Assembly: GCA_003049465.1 (NCBI GenBank)
Contig: PYSS01000057.1
Span: 124,001 to 188,000 of the forward strand
Length of the DNA: 64,000 bases
From: Magnaporthiopsis rhizophila
Taxonomy: Eukaryota; Ascomycota; Sordariomycetes; Magnaporthales; Magnaporthaceae
Direction: 5' to 3'
Positions 40,401 through 51,768 of this stretch are shown one piece after another. Made by a program: the position numbers and the translations under genes. Below the pieces are notes generated by a model. That model was not told the origin of the DNA. It did not search any database and saw nothing but the letters and a program-made list of their open reading frames with translations. The stretch's first letter is position 1, and each line of letters opens with the position of its first letter.

Positions 40401-42822
40401 CCCAGATCCTCAGGCCGTCAGAGGGCCTGCCTGTGGCTAACAGCGACGAGCACAAGGCGATGTGCTCATTTATCCTGGCGATGCTGTGCAAGAACTACAA
40501 GCCCGGCCAGACGGTTTGCAACCAGACCGACATCATGAGCTCCTGCCTCTTCCACCTGTCAAACGAGGAGAACCCACTCTTGAGACAGTGGTCCTGCCTG
40601 TGCATCAGCCAGCTGTGGAACGCCCTGCCCGAGGCCAAGTGGAGGGGTATTAGAGAGAGCGCCCCTGCAAGGCTCTCGGTCCTGACCAAGGATTCGTGCT
40701 GCGAGGTGCGCGCAGCCGTTCTGCACGCAATGACCACCTTCCTTGGCATCCCCGACCTGACGGACGAGGTCGCGCGCATCGAGGAGTCGATCGCGTGGAC
40801 GGTGCTGGACATGGCGAACGATGGCAGCCCGATGGTGCGCAAGGAGCTGCTGGTTTTCCTCTCGCACTTTGTGCTGCGGTACGAATCCAAGTTTCTCGTC
40901 GCTGCCTACGAGCACCTGCTGGAGGAAAAGGAGTATCTCATGCACCCTCCTCGCGACGACGGCCGCGACCACAAGATGGGACTCCACTACGCCAAGGCGG
41001 AAGACCGGAACAGGGACGGTACAATCAAGGCGACGGCACACGGACTCTCGCACAACACAATCATCGCAGCGTGCTGGAAGCACATAATGATATTCAACGT
41101 CGACCCCCACCCCGAGGTGCAGAGCCACGCGACAACAATCGTGGATTACGTCCACTACACGCTGCTGCAGTCCCCTGTTGGGGCGCAGGCACAGATACTA
41201 ATGGACGACATTCAGAGACGGGCAAGACGGCAGGCTGCAAGGCAGCAAACGTCGATAAGCCAGCGCAGCAGTCTCGTCAACGACGGATCCATCACCCCTG
41301 TTCAGTCTCCTGGGCTCCTGCGCCGCACCGTCAGCACGCTGTTTTCGCCCTTCTTCAACGTGGATGGCGCACCCACGGCAGCCGCGCCTGAGCCGTCGCC
41401 AGGCCTCCAGCGGTCGCCATCCGCAAAGAGTAGGAGAGGGCGCGACACACCTCTGCCCATGTCCCCGGAGCGAGACGATCAGGACGCCACACAGGCCAAG
41501 TACAGCGTTGCAAACGAGCCGGTGTCGGCGGGCTTCGAGGAGCGTGACTTTACAGACATCGCAGGTCTGCCCATCGAGAGCACCTTCCTCTCGTGGTCTA
41601 TCGAGTACTTCCTTGAACCGCAGATGAAGTCGACCGAGGCCGAGGAGCCGGGGAGCACCGAATACAATGAGAGGTTGTGGCGGCGCTCGAGGAACGAAGG
41701 AATTCTCAGGGAGACGCAGCCGCAGAAATCGCACGCAGGCAGCCACAAATGGAACAATCAGCTCGGCATCATGAACACGCAGGCGCAGCCGGCGAAGCTG
41801 ACGTTCCACCAGTACGAGGACCACCTCGCGGTGGCCGATGACGGCAACACGATCCAGATCTGGGACTGGAAGAAGCAAGGAAGGCTGTGTCGCTTCTCCA
41901 ACGGGAACCCGGAAGGCTCCAGGATCAGCGACATGAAGTTCATCAACGAAGATGACCAGGCTTTCCTCATGACGGGCTCGTCGGACGGTGTGGTGCGCAT
42001 CTACCGCAACTACGACAGCCATGACCGCATCGAGCTGGCGTCCGCCTGGCGGGCGCTCACGGACATGGTGCCCAGCAACGTGAACTCGGGCATGGTGTTC
42101 GACTGGCAGCAGGTCAGCGGCACGGTGCTGGTGGCTGGAGACGTGCGCGTGATCCGGGTCTGGAACGCGGCGCAGGAGGCGTGCGTGACCGACATACCGG
42201 CGCGGTCCGGGTCGTGCGTGACGTCGCTGACGTCGGACCAGATGACGGGCAACATCTTCGTGGCCGGGTTCGGCGACGGCGCGGTCCGGGTGTTTGACAC
42301 GCGCCAGCGGCCCCAGGACTCGATGGTGCGCAAGTGGAAGGACGAGCGCGACCGCGTCTGGATCAAGAGCGTGGCTATGCAGCGCGGCGGGCAGCGCGAG
42401 CTCATGTCGGCCAGCCGGAACGGCAGGGTCAAGCTGTGGGACATCAGGGCCGATGCGCCGCTGCAAATTTTCCAGACGACGACCGACACACTGAGGACGG
42501 CGAGCATGCATGAGCATTTGCCTGTGTTTTCTGTGTAAGTCTTGTTTTATCTATCTCTTTCTCCCACCGTATCCACACCATCATCAGTTTCGCTAACAAT
42601 GGGATTTTCAGGGGCACCTCTGCGCACGTGGTCAAGGTCTTCAACCTCGACGGCAAGGAGCTCTCGCGCGTGGAGCCGTACTCGAGCTTCCTGCAGAACA
42701 AGGGCCTTCCCATCTCGGCCACGGCCTTCCACCCGCATCGCATGATTCTGGGGTGCGCTGCCCGGGGCGACTACCACGTCAACCTGTTCCGCTGCTCCCA
42801 GGTCGACCGAGCCACCGAGTGA
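37433..42822 (+). CDS. kog1: Kog1/Raptor, TORC1 scaffold subunit
   Basis: A 1528-residue scaffold that presents substrates to the TOR kinase in TORC1 at the vacuole. Exons: 37433-38188, 38915-42534, 42612-42822; 4587 nt. Exon 1 encodes a 252-residue low-complexity Ser/Pro/Ala N-terminal extension. From residue 253 the conserved raptor N-terminal caspase-like domain starts (NWYMYFTEKRHDTTGKPK), with YNGHGVPKP near 379 and the Cys in VWDCSEAGNIL near 425. HEAT-type helical repeats fill about 500-900 (SCLCISQLWN), a Ser-rich linker follows, and WD40 repeats run from about 1208 to the end (IQIWDWKKQG, VKLWDIRAD, VKVFNLDGKE). Intron 1 is 726 nt, far longer than any other here, and contains an ATG (38735) in frame with exon 2, giving a possible second isoform. 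Confidence 0.93.
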
Positions 42823-43639
42823 AGCGAAGAATTAGCGCTTGGGGCGGCTTGTATGTACAAAGGTATCTGTATGTGGTCCGATGCATGCCATGTGGTTTTT
42901 TTTTGGACAGGGTCAACACGAGCATGACGACGGCTTGACGATGATGGCTCATTATGTTTTAACCGGTCTCTTTGTGTCTTGTTTCATTATCCAAGTTGGT
43001 TGATGAGGAGGCTAGATGAGCGCGTTTCCCTCTTTTTTCTCTCCCTTTTTTTTTTGTTCATATGGGTGCTGGGCTGGACCGGGACTATACTGGGTTCTTA
43101 TACGATTTCTTTCTTTTTCAGGTGGATTCTCATAAGGGCAATCGTTAGGTTGCCCGTCTGCTTAATACTCTAATGGTACAAGAAGCTTTTTTGGAATCTG
43201 GGGTTTCTGGTAAACTACCAAACGATTGCTCTCGAACGTCGTGGACATCATGCAGGTTTTCTTGAACTGGTGATCATAGTCAGTTTCAGTCCTCGGAGTC
43301 TTTGCGGATGGCTCCTGAGCTTGGCCAACCAAACAGGATCCGAAGCTCTGCGTCTGATCTCGTCTGTCCAACATTGGAACTGCCGCCCCTATTCCTCATG
43401 TCGCCGGCTTAGTCATGTGCCAATTGCCGCGGTGTGACGCAACCGTCTTGACCTGCGCGAAAGAGTCACCCCACCAAAGAAAAACCCCGCCCCGCGACGC
43501 AGCGCAAACTGACGAGAGTGACGGTGCTGCTTCCCACTAATCTCGCGACACATCCGGGAGACGCAGAAAGCATAGCCGATCGAGTCCGATCCGGTTAGGA
43601 GCCTCCAATCCGAAAGGAGTACATACCTACCCAACAAAC
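42823..43639. other. Interval between kog1 and AspRS
   Basis: About 0.8 kb with kog1 3' flank (T-rich blocks near 42895-43060) and the AspRS promoter. No gene seen. Confidence 0.45.
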
Positions 43640-45461
43640 ATGTCGGAACCACAAGCCGGCGAGGCGAAGCCGGCTGAGACCCCCGCCGGTGAGGGCGCCG
43701 AGGGCCCCTCCAAGAAGGCGCTGAAGAAGGCGGCGGCGGCGGCCAAGAAGGCGGAGCAGAAGGCGGCAAAAGCGGCCGAGGTGGCGCTGCGGCAGGCACA
43801 GTCGGCGGCCGGGTCCACGGCTGGCGGCGGCGAGGACTTCTCCAAGGACAACTACGGCGCGTCGGCACCCGCGGCCAAGTTCACGAGCCCTGAGATCTCG
43901 CTGCCAACGCTGGGGGAGGCCGACGTGGGCAAGACGGTGCACCTGTTCGCGTTCCTGCAGAACTCGCGCATGCAGGGCGCCAAGATGTGCTTCGTGGAGC
44001 TGCGCGAGCGCGGCACCTGGGCGATACAGGGCATCGTGGCGGCGGCGGCGTCGGCCGACGCCGAGGGCGCGGCCGTCAGCCGGCCCATGGTCAAGTGGGT
44101 CGGGTCGCTGTCGGTCGAGGCGTGGGTGCTGGTTGAGGCCGAGGTGAAGCGGGCGCCCGAGCCGGTCAAGAGCGTGCGCGTCAGCGGGTTCGAGCTGCAC
44201 ATCTCGCGCTTCTTCTGCCTCAGCCCGGCACCGCAGATGCTGGGGCTGACGCTGACGGCGGCCAACAACCACTTCTCCAACGAGGAGGACGCGGAGAAGG
44301 AGAACGAGGGCGCCGCGGCCGTCACGGCCAGCCTCAACACGCACCTCGACTACTTTGTCCTCAGCAAGCGGTCCGCGGTGCGCAGCGCCATCGCCGACGT
44401 GCGCGAGACGACCAAGCATCTGTTCCGGTCTTACCTGCGATCCAAGGGCTTTCACGAGTTCGAGTCGCCCTGCATCATCGAGGCCGCCAGCGAGGGCGGC
44501 GCAAACGTCTTCTCGGCCGAGTACTTTGGCAAGAAGGTCTACCTGGCGCAGTCGCCCCAGTTCTACAAGCAGTACGAGATCGCGGGGGGCAGGCAGCGCG
44601 TGTTTTGCGTCGGGCCCGTATTTAGGGCTGAGAACTCGAACACGCCTCGACATATGACCGAGGTTGGTTTTTTCCCCCTGTTTTGTGCTTGTGCATTTTA
44701 GGAACCTTGAATGCTAACACCCCACCCAGTTCACCGGTCTCGATATGGAAATGGTCATCAAGTGGCACTATCACGAGGTGCGCGGCATGCTTGAGGAGGT
44801 GCTCTTACACATCTTCCGCGAGCTCAAGAAGCAGTGCGCCGAGCAGATCGAGACGGTCCGGGCCGTCTTCCCGGCCGAGGACTTTGCGCTGCCCGAGCCC
44901 GGCAAGGAGGTGCGCCTGACGTTCGCCGAGGGCCAGAAGCTGCTGCGCGAGGAAGGCCCCGAGGAGTTCCGCAACGTCCGCGACGACGAGGACATGTCGA
45001 CCCCGCAGGAGAAGGCGCTGGGCGAGATCATACGGCGCAAGTTCGGCACCGACTTTTACGTGCTCGACAAGTTCCCCGAGTCAGCCCGGCCCTTCTACAC
45101 GATGGAGGACCCGGCCGACGACTCGGTCACCAATGCCTACGACTTCTTCATGCGCGGCCAGGAGATCATGTCGGGCGGCCAGCGCATCCACGACCCGGAG
45201 CTGCTCGAGCGGCGCATGCGGCGCAAGGGGCTCGACCCGAGGTCCAAGGGACTCCAGGGCTACGTGGCCACCTTCAGGCAGGCCGGCGTGCCGCCCCACG
45301 GCGGCGGCGGCATCGGCCTCGACCGCGTGGTGCAGTTCTTCCTCAACCTCAACAACGTCCAATACTCGGCCTTTTACCCGCGCACGCCGGCGCGCGTCCG
45401 CGACGGGCCGCCTGAGGAGGGCACTGAGGATGCGGCGGCGGCGCCCGCTGCTTCGTCGTAG
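43640..45461 (+). CDS. dps1: Aspartyl-tRNA synthetase, cytoplasmic
   Basis: A class IIb synthetase of 584 residues that charges tRNA-Asp in the cytosol. Two exons, 43640-44662 and 44730-45461, joined in phase 0; the donor is GTTGGT, weaker than most here. A Lys/Ala-rich N-terminal extension (KKALKKAAAAAKKAEQKAAK), typical of the eukaryotic cytosolic enzyme and able to aid tRNA binding, precedes an OB-fold anticodon-binding domain at about 95-195. The catalytic core follows: IIEAASEGGANVF and LAQSPQFYKQ, motif 2 spanning the splice junction (FRAENSNTPRHMTEFTGLD, about 327-345), and motif 3 (GGGGIGLDRVVQFFL) near the C-terminus. Residues after the core are a short acidic/Ala tail. Confidence 0.93.
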
Positions 45462-45906
45462 GGGATTATTCTCATGTAAGAAAAGAAGGGATCGAGGGGG
45501 AACGAATGATGGCTCGGAAATGAAGACATAGAAAAAGACAAGAGAAAAAAGAACAAATTCGAGGAGCAGCGAGCTTCATATTGCCACTTAACTGGTAGTC
45601 ACCTCTAGTCTGTAGGTTTCAGCCGCTTTTTCAGTTGCCAATAATATCAAGAGACATGCAGGCGGCTGTTACACGGGGCTGCCGAGGAAGCTTGGGGCCC
45701 AGCCATCATCCTGGCGGGTCTCCCGACTTGTCGGTTCGCCCCACTTGTACCCATACCCATGCAGTCAGTGTTCAGGCGCCTGCCTGGCGGGCACAACCGA
45801 CAGGATTTGTACCCTTCCACCGCCTCTGCAAAGAACAGCAACAGCTCGTTTCCTGTGACCGACGACTGCAGCCAAGAGACGCACACGTCTCTCCAATACA
45901 TGCGCG
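45462..45906. other. Short interval, AspRS to Gemin2-like gene
   Basis: 445 bases containing the AspRS 3' flank and the promoter of the next gene. An ATG at 45759 opens an unrelated short frame in a different phase. Nothing else seen. Confidence 0.4.
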
Positions 45907-46151
45907 ATGGAGAGCCTCAAGCGGAGCCGCAGCGCTGGTGCAGACGACAGCCCGCGGCCAGGGCCAGCTAAGAAGCAGCGCCCGGCTCGCACCACCGACG
46001 CCAGCCAGGCCGAGATCGACCAGACTTACGGCCAGCGATTAGTCTTTGCCGACTTTGACAGGCCTACTGCGCCCTCCAGCGATGAGGAGTTCGAGGTCGA
46101 GGACGAGGCTGACGCTCTCGCCTACCTGAGATCTGTTCGGTAAGTCGACCT

Positions 46152-46189
<38 letters not shown>

Positions 46190-47720
46190 NNNNNNNNNNN
46201 NNNNNNTTTTTTTTTTTTTTTTTTTTTTTTGTCTTTTGCCTTTCCCGGAGCCCGTTTGCAGCCCGATCACGAAACAAAACCTCTTTGCTAAAACCGCCCT
46301 TCCACCCCCAACCCCCAGTCTCGGATCGCTAATATGGTAAGTATGTGTGCTTGGACGTAGACACGAGGCAGGCGGCATCCCGCACCTGCTCGTCGCCACC
46401 AAGGCAGGCCCGCAGCTCCCGCCGAGCGTCCCCCAAGACGGCCTCAACTACGACGACGACGGCCCGTGCGACCGATCCATATACACCGACGGCATGGGCG
46501 ACTACCGCGGCTACTACCACGACGGCGCCTACACGGCGGTCCCGGACGCTCAGCTGTCGCCGACCCGCGACGCCGACGACTCCGACGATGACGGAAAGGG
46601 CTTACCCTCGGAGGAAGAGATCCGGCAGGAGCAGGCGCGCCAGGCGTTTTACAACGCCATCGCGTCCCGCTTCGAGGCGCTGCGGGCCGTGGTGCGCACG
46701 GAGCCGCCCGACGAGGCGCTGCTCGCGCTCGACGACGAAACGCACGGCTTCGAGGTCGGGCACTTTGGGTCGGGCGAGCGCGGCCGCAAGGCGCACGCGA
46801 TCTGGCGCATGCGCCTGCGCGACACGGACCCGCACCCCGTCCAGGTCGCGGCCATGGACCGGTCCGGGGCGCTGCGTCTGCTGCGCGTGCTGCTGGAGGG
46901 CGGGTTCCTCAAGCGCGGCCGCGAGCTGACGGAGCGCACGTCGCGCTGGCTGTGGGCGCTGCTGGCCCGCCTGCCCGACGCCGGCGAGCTGACCCACGTC
47001 GAGGTCGGCGCGGTGCGGGATATGGGCAAGCGCGCCGTGCTTATGATGGCCAGCCTGGCGGAAATTTCGGCTCTCCGCGTGGCGGTCGAGCTGGAGGACA
47101 GTGGAGACGAGGACGAGGCCGGTGATTTCCGGCGGGGAGAGGAGGAGGACCACGTGGAGGATGCCGATGGTGGCGATGAGGCGTGCTCGCTGCCTCCTGA
47201 TGTTGAGGATTCGCACAAGACGAACCGAGGGTCCGGAGGTGCTGGCGACCGGGGAGGCGCTGTTTCCGACAACGCTCAATCTGAGGTGGCCGCTACCGCT
47301 GCCAGCCCAGACGGACAGCTCGAAGATGGTGAGGTCGCGGACGGCGCCGAAGTCCAGGAGAAGGACGGCGACAGCGACGACCAGTCCATGGACCTCGACG
47401 ACGGCGAGGACGAGCAGGGCCAGGTCGCAAACGGCGACGCCGACAGCGCCTCGGCGCCCAACGGGAAAGCCATCGAGTCTGATCTAGAGGCGGTCAGGAG
47501 ACGACTTCTCTCGCAGCTGGACGAGGACGAGGACGAAGACGAGGCCCCCGTCAACCTCGAGCCGGAACTGGGGCCGTCGCCCGACGAGCTCGAGGAGGCG
47601 AGGCTGCTGCGTGCGCGCATGAACATGCGCGCGACGCTCAACATGATCCTCACGGTCGCGGGCGAGTTTTACGGCCAGAGGGATCTCCTCGAGTTTAGAG
47701 ATCCGTTTCGGGGTCTTTGA
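45907..47720 (+). CDS. Gemin2/Brr1-like snRNP assembly protein
   Basis: A 530-residue nuclear/cytoplasmic factor for Sm-ring assembly on spliceosomal snRNAs, partner of SMN. Exons: 45907-46139 and 46361-47720 (1593 nt). The junction gives AYLRSVRHEAGGIPHLLVA, matching the Gemin2 pattern of a YL-x-VR-x-EA helix followed by a short hydrophobic strand. The C-terminal helical half is in two parts: HPVQVAAMDRSGALRLLRVL with RTSRWLWALLARLP (about 238-290), and the very end NMILTVAGEFYGQRDLLEF, which matches the Gemin2 terminus. Between them lies an acidic Asp/Glu-rich insertion (about 320-485) absent from animal Gemin2. The intron contains an assembly gap between T tracts. Identity is by motif; similarity is otherwise weak, as expected for fungal Gemin2. 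Confidence 0.78.
46157..46230 (+). other. Assembly gap (17 N) flanked by poly(T) in the Gemin2-like intron
   Basis: 33 T, then 17 N (46190-46206), then 24 T. The gap lies inside intron 46140-46360, so the protein model is unaffected, but the true T-tract length is unknown. Confidence 0.97.
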
Positions 47721-48904
47721 GCTGCTTCTGTTTTGTCCCTCTGGACTTTGAGCATCTACCTCGACTCCTTCTTTCACTGTACGGCACAATATGTCTATTT
47801 TGTACTCGCGTAAAATACCCAGATCTGTCAGATGTTGCACTAGCTTGGCTCTTCTATTCCTGTCAGGCGAGATGAAGAGATTCTGCGTGCCGAATGATTT
47901 ACTTTTAAAAATGTATTTACGGCCATGTGTAGTGTTGTCGCATCTATCTCTCTCATAGCAGCCATCTCAGCCTTGCTTGACTTCGGGTTCCCGTCCCCTT
48001 GGTTTTTATATGACTAGGTCGACTCTGCATACCGCAGCCTGCATGCCGGTCACTACTAGGTATTTAACGGTGAAAGTAACCTGCTGGGGTTGTGGGTGAC
48101 AATGTTGATGAAGCGACAAAATGATACGACTATAAATAGCCAGCGGGCCGTGCGTGCTCAAGTTGCTTCCAAGGTTGAACCCTGCACGCTTGGCACTTAA
48201 CGCGAAAGCCACGCGACGCGCCCAGCGTCCTTTCTCAGGGGTCCACGGCGCGTTGTCCTGCCAAAAAGTGAGCTCCACTAAAAACGGCCGCAGCAAATCG
48301 CAAGCGGCCAATTTCAACGCCCGTTCCCCTTTTTCCCCGGCCTTCCATTGTCCTCTTCCAGCCGGCCCCGTTATATGCAGCCTCATTCCGTCATTTTCCA
48401 ACCCGGCCAGCCAGCCAGCCCTACATTCTTCCCAGGTCTGCACGGACAACTTCGCTTCGTTCCTTTTTCGCCAATCTCTGATACCAGATTAGAAGACAAA
48501 GATTCGGTTTCAGCACGGGCGTCGGTGCCATTTGCTCCCCCTTTGAAACACCAGACTTGGCAATAACAGGTGTCGAGTCCTGGGTGATTTTTGCCTCCTG
48601 GTTGCGAAAACGAGAGAGGGAGCATTCCATTTAACGTCAATTTTTGGGAACACTGAACACTCGTTTTCTTTTGATCTGCTCCCGGGCAGCTTGTCTCATT
48701 GCGTGGTCTCGCTGGCCGTTTACAGGGGGCGTCTGTGTTACACTTTTTCTTGAGGCGCCCCTCAACCACACCTCCTGAGTTCGCACACAACTAGGTCGTC
48801 ACCACAAGCACGCACCAACCGCCCACGAACTCATTCTCATCATTCAAACCGGCCGCCGCCTAAACAAGAAATCCAAACGCTCATCAACAAGCCAACCGCC
48901 AAAC
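47721..48904. other. Promoter-containing interval upstream of the RNR inhibitor gene
   Basis: 1.2 kb with no gene seen. It holds the Gemin2-like 3' flank and a cluster of cell-cycle-box-like motifs at 48201-48220. Sequence nearer the start codon (48690-48900) is CA-rich and looks like a 5' leader. Confidence 0.45.
48201..48220 (+). promoter_or_regulatory. MBF/SBF-like motif cluster
   Basis: CGCGAAA (48201-48207), the SCB consensus, is followed three bases later by ACGCGACGCG, two overlapping MCB-like ACGCG cores. It lies about 690 bases upstream of the RNR inhibitor ATG. RNR and its inhibitors are G1/S-regulated by MBF in yeasts; use of this site here is inferred. Confidence 0.4.
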
Positions 48905-49780
48905 ATGTCGGCCCCTCGCACGAAGCGCCAATTCGCCGGCGCGGCCAGCGATCCAGCCCAGCGCCAGATCACCTCCTTCTTCTCGCGCCACACTGCGGGC
49001 CAGGACGACTCGCTGACACGGGAGCAGCAGCATCAGACCTCTTCACGGCCCGCCCTGCCGGCCATGGTGCAGTCGAACCTCCTCAGCGTCGGCATGCGCG
49101 TGCGTAAATCTGTGGCGGAGGGTCACAAGAACGGCGTCGGCTGCGACTTCTCCATGTGGTCCGGCGGGTACGCCCAGAAGCCGCGGGTGCTCCACCAGCA
49201 CCAGCACGAGCACCAGCACCAGCCTCATCAAACGACGTCGTCCACCGCCACCACCGCTCCTGCTCCACATCCCCAGTCGTCATCGTTCGACCCGCGCTCC
49301 TCTTCCTACGTGCCCCTGCCGGGGACCTCGGCCACGCGCGAGCTGCTCCCGTTCTGCGGCATCCACAACGTCGGCGGCATGTCGGCCCAACCGGACTTTG
49401 ACCCGGCACCGGCGCTGCCGCTGCCAACGACGGCCTTTGCGGGGTTGGCTTCGGTGCCGCCAGACGTTAACGACGTGCCGGGCCTGTCGAGCAGCCAGGG
49501 GTCGGTCGGGTCGATGATGGTCAACAGCAGCAGCCGTAAGCGCACGTACGACAGCAACAGCGACGACGACAGCGCCGACGAGGCAAGCCACCAGCTGGCC
49601 GCGGCGCGCTTGTTTGCCGAGCCGCGGAGCCGCAGGTCGCGCGACCACCCATTTTCCGCCGCGACGCAGCCGCCGCCGAAAGGCGGGTGTGCTGTGGACG
49701 TTGCAAGCAATGACTTCCCCGAGGCGGACTTTCTCGACTATAGGCAGTTCTCGCCTGACATGGATATGGGTGGCGTGTAA
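48905..49780 (+). CDS. Spd1/Dif1-family ribonucleotide reductase inhibitor with PIP box
   Basis: A single-exon protein of 291 residues. The RNR-inhibitor family motif NLLSVGMRVRKSVAEGHK (about 58-75) and the second conserved block RELLPFCGIHNVGG (about 145-160) are both present. Family members hold down dNTP production by binding RNR or keeping its small subunit in the nucleus. Near the N-terminus, Q19-R-Q-I22-T-S-F25-F26 is a full PCNA-interacting (PIP) box. The Thr at position 5 of the box and the nearby basic residues partly match a PIP degron, but the following Asp is Ser and the +4 residue is Thr, so it is not a complete one. A His/Gln-rich low-complexity stretch (about 96-110) and an Asp/Ser-rich C-terminal half follow. 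The 1.2 kb upstream contains cell-cycle-box-like motifs. Confidence 0.8.
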   Translation: MSAPRTKRQFAGAASDPAQRQITSFFSRHTAGQDDSLTREQQHQTSSRPALPAMVQSNLLSVGMRVRKSVAEGHKNGVGCDFSMWSGGYAQKPRVLHQHQHEHQHQPHQTTSSTATTAPAPHPQSSSFDPRSSSYVPLPGTSATRELLPFCGIHNVGGMSAQPDFDPAPALPLPTTAFAGLASVPPDVNDVPGLSSSQGSVGSMMVNSSSRKRTYDSNSDDDSADEASHQLAAARLFAEPRSRRSRDHPFSAATQPPPKGGCAVDVASNDFPEADFLDYRQFSPDMDMGGV

Positions 49781-50099
49781 GGCGTCGTTGGGCTTCCATG
49801 TGCGCTCTGTTGTGCTGCACGCGATTGTTACCTAGGTAGCTTGTACAGTTTCGGTGGTTGCATGGGGTTCGCGTATCATCATAGCGGGGGTTTGTATTTT
49901 ATGGCACGGCGTTACTCGGGTTGTTCCTTCTTGTTTTTCGTCTTCCTTTTTGTTTCTTATATCACCCACAGGTTATCAGGGTATGATGATGAGATGGACG
50001 ACATAGGATAGGACTGGGAGGGCTGGCAAGATGCTGGTACGGAGGTGACGGAACAATCTCTGGGTTTGGGCTCGGCGTCCGCATTCTCTGTGTTTAAAT

Positions 50100-50143
<44 letters not shown>

Positions 50144-51034
50144 CTTTTTTTTTTCCTCTCCAGGGGTTACAGTTGGTTGCATCAGCTCCCCGGCTTTGGC
50201 GCCGATATAAATACAAATAAATACCTTACGATACATACATACCTACCCTACTACATCGCTAGTGAAGGGACCTGTAGATACCACTCAGCATAACAGCGCG
50301 CATCTTGCCGCGAAAGGGAATCACATGTGATGTCTTTACCACGCGGCCTGCGTCACAAGCGGCATCCTATGCGCTGCTGCGTCGCGCGATTCGGGCCATC
50401 TGGGCTACTCGACCTACTACCCCTGAAAATTGTCGGATCGGCCAAGTCCATCAGATCAGTATTTAAAATCACGGAAATCACACGCAGAAAGGCCGAGAGA
50501 ATGCGAAAAAAAAGCGATTTGACTTGACATGAGCAGAAACTCTGATGCCAGATATCCGGTACCCCCACAACGCCGTGCCCATGCAAACTTTTTTTTTTGC
50601 GAGGTCCTGACTTTTTGGGTGTCCCATCTTCTATCCGCACCGGTGGGATTTGGGGGAGTTATATCCGAGACGGGAGACGAAGCGAGAGACGGATGTGTAA
50701 GGAATCGTCGTCTTGGGTGTCCGGTGCAGCGCCGCGGCTCGGTGGTATTCGTGAAGAGGACCCTTTCTTTTCTATAGCGCTCCTACTCTCCCAGCCGGGG
50801 GCTCTGCTCGATCCCGGCCGAATAGGTGCCCAAGAAGATTTTTGTTTTTTCCCCAACCCCTCCCCCGTGAGCACGACATAACATTCGTGTGTGCGTATGA
50901 ACATGAAAAAAAGGCTGAGAAGAACCCCGTCGTAAGACCCCGAGAAAGACCCATGCTGAATAACCGGAAGCGTCGACTGGACCCAAGATGACAGAGAAAT
51001 TAGACAAAACTGGTGCGCGGGCGCGCCCCATCGT
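49781..51034. other. Convergent interval with a 40-nt poly(T) tract
   Basis: 1.25 kb between the RNR inhibitor stop (+) and the rps27 stop (minus). A T run of 40 at 50104-50143, interrupted by one C and followed by 10 more T, is the longest homopolymer in the window. No coding or RNA feature seen. Confidence 0.5.
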
Positions 51035-51768
51035 CTACTTTCTCCGGAAGGAGCAGCCCTCCGTCAGGCGGGCCTTTCCACCTGTCGGCTGGCATAGCAC
51101 CGTCGTGCAGCCCTGGCAAATGACCACAGTCTGGGCGTGAGAGAAAACGGTGGTGATGGTGAAGCAGCCCGGGCACTTGACGTCCATGAAGAAAGACCTC
51201 GGTGCGGGGACGAGGGTCTGTCGCGCCGTCAGTATCGCTATATTGGGAGAGGGTCTACCCATGGCCATCGCAAGGGAGGGGTTATGCGGAGGCAACGACG
51301 AACCTTGAGCTTGTGCTTGCGGGCCTCAGCAGCCGCGCTGGGGTTGAGGAGGTCGACAGCGAGTACCTAGGGGAGACAGTTAGCACTTGTGTACACTCGA
51401 GGCTCAGCAGCGCCTCGAAGCCCAGCGTCGTGATTGCCGCGTGTCGATGGTGATGGTTGCGGTAGTTCGAAAGGGCGCGAAAAATGTTTGTTCGCATAGT
51501 CCCGATCAACTGGCCGACGAGACGCAATGACCCCGCAGGACAATCCGCGCAGCTCCTGTATCCAACAGGACCGATCCAGAATATGCCCCCAGCTTCCATC
51601 GTGTCCTCCTCTTTCGGCTGGGCGATTGGGCTGGTATCGTGCTGTTCGATGCGGCATGTTCGATTTGCGGGTGCGTGGTCGTGGTTGTGTGTGCGGGCGG
51701 GTACGCTGGCGAATCGTCGTGCTCAGGACACAGGGCTTGACAAAGCGATCAGAAAGATTCCTTACCAT
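51035..51768 (-). CDS. rps27: 40S ribosomal protein S27 (eS27)
   Basis: An 82-residue small-subunit protein. Exons (minus): 51768-51766 (just the ATG), 51366-51304, 51217-51035; 249 nt, all phase 0. The product begins MVLAVDLLNPSAAAEARKHK and carries the eS27 zinc ribbon CPGCFTITTVFSHAQTVVIC with QGC after it (CX2C-x14-CX2C), then CQPTGGKARLTEGCSFRRK. Length and sequence match the family along its whole length. The first intron (399 nt) follows the start codon directly, a common layout for fungal ribosomal protein genes. The gene is divergent from plp2, with 559 bases between start codons. Confidence 0.96.

Noticed and set aside
51367..51765. Possible snoRNA in the 399-nt first intron of rps27
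   Set aside because: No convincing C box (RTGATGA) and D box pair with a terminal stem was seen.
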